Assembly (NCBI GenBank): GCA_030433295.1
Contig: JAUIMJ010000007.1
Location: forward strand, 1 to 35,465
Length of the DNA stretch: 35,465 nucleotides
Direction of reading: 5' to 3'
DNA from: a bacterium
GTDB lineage: Bacteria; Bdellovibrionota_C; UBA2361; SZUA-149
Positions within the stretch are counted from its first letter, which is position 1. Each line of letters opens with the position of its first letter. The position numbers and the translations under genes are program-made. Shown here in pieces: positions 32,688 to 35,465 of the stretch. The notes beneath the pieces were generated by a model, which saw only the letters and a program-made list of their open reading frames with translations, was not told where the DNA came from and did not search any database.

Positions 32688-34412
32688 TTACCCTAGATTA
32701 GCGTGTTTTTCAATTGCGTCAACTGCTTTTGTCGGCCCAGATCTATCCATGCATTGCTTGCTCGCCTGAAGGAAGGCCTGGCGATTGATTGGTTTACGGA
32801 GGACTGTGAGGAGTCTGTTTTTTACGTATCGCGAATCAGCGGTATCCGTATCATGAGACACGATTCCGATGACCGGGGCTTCACACTGTTTGAGGAACGC
32901 CTGGTTAAACGAGCAGGGTGTCTGTCCTTCGATGATCACAAACAAATGCTGATCCAGGCTGGAATTATGCGCGAATACACTCGAGGGCCTGTGATCGAGG
33001 CCAATATTCAGAGTATCAAGCCAACGGGACAGTAAAATCATCTCGATTTCGGTTCCGCCAACAAGCAGCGCTCGTTGAAAGTGATGTGAGGAATGTAGGC
33101 TCTTATTTTGTAGATTGGGGACAAAAGTCGCCGCGCGAACGTCCCTGTCACCACTGGGCATACGGAGTTCTACCGATGTAGCGCCCCGGTGATGTCTGAA
33201 CGAGACAGAATCGCCGAGGAGTTCTATGAGATTTGCCCTGTGACTGAAGTCTGCTTTCTCGACAAACATGTCACATGGTTTTGGGAGCTTCTCCATTCGT
33301 GTTCTCGCGATTGACGGCCGTATCCTTCGAAAATTTGAAAAGAGAATTTCATGTTGGGATTCTGAAGTAGGCTTGTTCGATTGTCGGATAACCTCGAGCA
33401 CGACCTTTGCTCCAGGAAGAGAGCTGTGCTTTGTCGAGACGTTAATACAAAGGTGTTCGCCGGGCTCAGAGCTGTAGAGTAGCTCAAGCAGAATACTATA
33501 GAAGACTTCAATAAATCGTTCGTAGTCACCAAGCAGACAAGGAAGCTCGTCCTCTGCAGGGACACTTATTTGAATCCCTCGGTTCTGCGCGATGCTTTCA
33601 CACACTTCGATAAGAGGCCAAACACATGTCTTTGCATCAAAGCGTTCGATTTTGAGGGTGTCTCGCGAAAGATATTCCAGCTTTGCCTTAAGAATAGCCC
33701 TTTCTATGCATCGAGCGGCCTCAGGATAGTTCACTACGAGCTGTTGAATGTAGTTGGGACTCGCCTTCGTGATAGTCTTTGGCTCGGTCATCAGGAGCGC
33801 GACTACCTCGGAGGAAGACAAGAGATATGGCGCGGGAAATGTTTCCGCGGGCGCCAGCTCTTTTCTAAAGGCCTTCGAACGCTTTGAAGTATTCTTGAGA
33901 TCGTCTTGGTTGTTAACATCAAGGTGCAGCAGGACCCCGGGACTTCCCGCCACCCTATTACACGGTTTCATCGCCCCACGCGGCTTGAAACGCAGACTGC
34001 GTTTCCAGAACGCAGTATGTTTTGGGTGCACGACGGCAAGGACATCGGACACATCGTAGTGTTTCCACCAAAAGAAGAGTCGTCGGACAAACTCGCTTGT
34101 TTCTCTCTTACTTCGACCATCTTTGAAAGCAAATTTAGTCCCTTCGGATGCTCTTCGCGATGGATCTCGAGTTAGTGTGCGGATCTCCTCGGGGTACAAC
34201 TCCGTTGAGGGCACATCAATATTCTCTGCGATTACCGTGGTTACGGTACCAACAATCGCACCTCCACATGAGGCAACAAAGTTAACAGTAGAAGGGAGTA
34301 AATCGACCGCCGAAAACAGCAGGGCACTTGGGTTTACCTGGGTAAATCCCTTGGAGAGATACTGTTCGTAGGTCAGTCTAAATGCTTCCAACAACTCTCT
34401 AAACGACTGCAC
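32688..34412 (-). CDS. FeeM-like N-acyl amino acid synthase fused to pseudo-kinase and pseudo-receiver
   Basis: 574 residues from the GTG at 34412. Residues 1-166 match FeeM/exosortase-associated GNAT-like acyltransferases: FRLTYEQYLSKGF, IVGTVTTVIAEN, the VPSTELYPEEI...ASEGTKFA block, VVHPKHTAFWKRSLRFKPRG and AGSPGVLLHLDV. These enzymes join fatty acyl-ACP to amino acids. Residues 195-265 resemble a DHp helix pair lacking the phospho-His; 266-420 resemble a HATPase core (AQNRGIQISV, LLGDYERFIEV) without the N and G boxes. Residues 446-555 resemble a receiver: the acidic pair reads GG, the phosphoacceptor position reads Glu495 (FVIIEGQTP), but LRKP is kept. It is co-transcribed with the hybrid kinase. 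A perfect AGGAGG site lies upstream of an in-frame ATA at 34475, see findings. Confidence 0.78.
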   Translation of the reverse strand: MQSFRELLEAFRLTYEQYLSKGFTQVNPSALLFSAVDLLPSTVNFVASCGGAIVGTVTTVIAENIDVPSTELYPEEIRTLTRDPSRRASEGTKFAFKDGRSKRETSEFVRRLFFWWKHYDVSDVLAVVHPKHTAFWKRSLRFKPRGAMKPCNRVAGSPGVLLHLDVNNQDDLKNTSKRSKAFRKELAPAETFPAPYLLSSSEVVALLMTEPKTITKASPNYIQQLVVNYPEAARCIERAILKAKLEYLSRDTLKIERFDAKTCVWPLIEVCESIAQNRGIQISVPAEDELPCLLGDYERFIEVFYSILLELLYSSEPGEHLCINVSTKHSSLPGAKVVLEVIRQSNKPTSESQHEILFSNFRRIRPSIARTRMEKLPKPCDMFVEKADFSHRANLIELLGDSVSFRHHRGATSVELRMPSGDRDVRAATFVPNLQNKSLHSSHHFQRALLVGGTEIEMILLSRWLDTLNIGLDHRPSSVFAHNSSLDQHLFVIIEGQTPCSFNQAFLKQCEAPVIGIVSHDTDTADSRYVKNRLLTVLRKPINRQAFLQASKQCMDRSGPTKAVDAIEKHANLG

Positions 34413-34483
34413 TGGGCGATACTGAGATTCTGGCCCAACTTCGTTTGAAACCTCTAATGCTAGGCCACGTTCTATCGTCTATT

Positions 34484-34489
34484 CCTCCT
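34484..34489 (-). promoter_or_regulatory. Perfect Shine-Dalgarno sequence upstream of the acyltransferase frame
   Basis: AGGAGG on the minus strand, 8 nt before an in-frame ATA (34475) and 71 nt before the GTG at 34412. The intervening frame is open and reads like protein (GLALEVSNEVGPESQYRP). It may mark an unusual start or translation of a short leader. Confidence 0.5.
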
Positions 34490-34587
34490 GAGCTGAGGGC
34501 AATACACGGGATACTCTTACATGCGGCACAGAAATTGGTTTCAAAAACGACAACACCGGTGGCATCGCCGAGCAAAAAAATCCGCAG

Positions 34588-34622
34588 AGTAAAAAACACA
34601 CCCAGTAAAAAACACACCGAGT
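34588..34622. repeat. Tandem 16 bp repeat in intergenic region
   Basis: Two adjacent copies of AGTAAAAAACACACC plus C or G (34588-34603 and 34604-34619) and a third AGT. They differ only in the final base. It lies between divergent genes, so it could be a regulator site or a slippage product. Confidence 0.8.
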
Positions 34623-34899
34623 GAAACGATTCCACTAAGTATTGCACATCTAGTCTGACTACTACCCGTATTCGAAGTAGCATTATAGTGAGGCCGTGCA
34701 GAAAAAGATAGCGCGCGCCCAAAATTTCTTGTGTGCCTCGTGTTCTTCACAGCATGGTACCGAGCGATTCTCATCTCCTGTTCCTTGTACGACCACGACG
34801 CAATTCTTGAAGCCTTCCTAAATCAAGGCAAGTTTCAGACCTTGTGTATTTGAAGACGATTTGTGCTACTTTCCTTCCTTTATTTGGGTATGTGGGCCA

Positions 34900-35465
34900 A
34901 TGAGTCAGCAAAATTTGGAATCTGTCAGCTACCAATGTGGCATGAGTTTCGCGGACGCCTTGCGTGCCTGGCGTGAGATACTTGGCGAGAACAGCGTTCA
35001 TACCTCTCCCGAAAAACTACGAGCGTTCAGCGAGAACTGCACGCCAACGTCAACTTCTCCCCTTGCTGTTCTTGAGCCCGGAACGACTGCGGAAGTTCAA
35101 GCGCTTGTTCGTGTCGCCGCCCAATACAAGATCCCTCTTTATTCGATCAGCGCTGGCTTAAATATAGGCTATGGCGGTGGATGTCCGGCTCAGAAAAATA
35201 ATGTCGTTGTCAGTCTAAAAAAATTGAACTCTATAGAACTCGATCCTCTCCTGGGCTACGCGGTACTTGGTCCCGGGGTGACCCAGGAACAATTGGAACA
35301 ATTTCTGGTAGAGCGTGGCGGCGACTATGTGATGGACGCTTCGGGGGCCCCACCCGGCGCGAGCTTTATCGGTAACATACTGGAGCGTGGACATGGCCAC
35401 TCGCGATATAGCTCGAGAGTTGAGCACTGCGCCGGTATGGAGGTGGTGCTGGGAGACGGACAGCT
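34900..35465 (+). CDS. FAD-linked oxidase of the VAO/4-cresol dehydrogenase type, N-terminal part (cut by window edge)
   Basis: Absent from the ORF track because its stop lies outside the window; read by hand from the ATG at 34900 as 188 codons with no stop. The segments AVLEPGTTAEVQALVRVAAQ, YSISAGLNIGYGGGCPAQ, VVVSLKKLNSIELDPLLGYA and VLGPGVTQEQLEQFL are the FAD-binding PCMH domain of vanillyl-alcohol oxidase / 4-cresol dehydrogenase flavoproteins. SFIGNILERGHGHSRYS and CAGMEVVLGDG follow as in 4-cresol dehydrogenase; the His in the GHGHS stretch may contact or attach FAD. Such enzymes oxidise phenolic or other small substrates. It is divergent from the acyltransferase gene and its substrate is not known. 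Confidence 0.85.
   Translation, partial: MSQQNLESVSYQCGMSFADALRAWREILGENSVHTSPEKLRAFSENCTPTSTSPLAVLEPGTTAEVQALVRVAAQYKIPLYSISAGLNIGYGGGCPAQKNNVVVSLKKLNSIELDPLLGYAVLGPGVTQEQLEQFLVERGGDYVMDASGAPPGASFIGNILERGHGHSRYSSRVEHCAGMEVVLGDGQ

Larger units (their letters stand above)
34413..34899. other. Divergent intergenic region between acyltransferase and flavoprotein genes
   Basis: About 490 nt. On the minus strand a TATAAT box lies at 34687-34682 with no clear -35. The AGGAGG at 34489-34484 is a strong minus-strand ribosome site, so the first 70 nt may be coding (see findings). ORFs 34399..34722 and 34541..34774 show no family likeness and are probably spurious. A 16 bp tandem repeat is listed separately. 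Confidence 0.4.

Noticed and set aside
34399-34722. 107-residue minus-strand ORF upstream of the acyltransferase
   Set aside because: Overlaps the acyltransferase start in another frame; hydrophobic patch but no family likeness or good start.
1-35465. CRISPR array, tRNA, rRNA, insertion sequence or integrase
   Set aside because: No spaced identical repeats, cloverleaf-like stretch, transposase or integrase motif was seen on either strand.

Overview
The window looks like chromosomal DNA of a Gram-negative bacterium, probably a marine gammaproteobacterium. The support is a TonB-dependent receptor, a PEP-CTERM sorting tail, an ECF sigma factor, a hybrid histidine kinase and intermediate G+C. 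A Halieaceae/OM60-like relative is only a guess; no rRNA, tRNA or marker gene is present to fix the taxonomy. No CRISPR array, insertion sequence, phage gene or tRNA was seen.

Region 1 (1-3703, minus strand): a TonB-dependent receptor running off the left edge, a multi-TM HTTM-like protein directly upstream of it, and a family 2 glycosyltransferase. Region 2 (3704-18370) is a surface-glycan locus. Its core is a tightly coupled minus-strand operon (11134 to 4563): two GT4 glycosyltransferases, a glutamine-hydrolysing asparagine synthase, another GT4 enzyme and a Wzx-like flippase, joined by 4-11 nt overlaps and one 45 nt gap. Around it on both strands are three SAM-dependent methyltransferases, a polyprenyl-phosphate-sugar-synthase-like GT2, its likely small DUF2304 partner, and an MBOAT O-acyltransferase with an SGNH-like protein. 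Together they could build, decorate (methyl, amide, acyl) and flip a lipid-linked glycan; no polymerase or ligase is visible. An AEC transporter and a DUF167 ORF without a normal start codon close this part.

Region 3 (19061-27880): an animal-type haem peroxidase with signal peptide and PEP-CTERM tail, a small secreted or lipoprotein-like protein, and a three-gene minus-strand operon of an ECF sigma factor, a membrane-anchored VWA protein with a degraded metal site, and a 1037-residue exported beta-rich protein with C-terminal membrane helices. This resembles a cell-envelope sensing and response module.

Region 4 (28452-35465): a GT1-like glycosyltransferase with a Zn-ribbon methyltransferase; a two-gene minus-strand operon; and the start of a VAO/4-cresol-dehydrogenase-like flavoprotein leaving the right edge. 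The two-gene operon is the most unusual item. It has an intact hybrid histidine kinase and, just upstream, a protein that fuses a FeeM-like N-acyl amino acid synthase domain to a degenerate kinase core and a pseudo-receiver whose phosphoacceptor Asp appears replaced by Glu.

All domain calls come from reading the translations by eye; no database search was possible.
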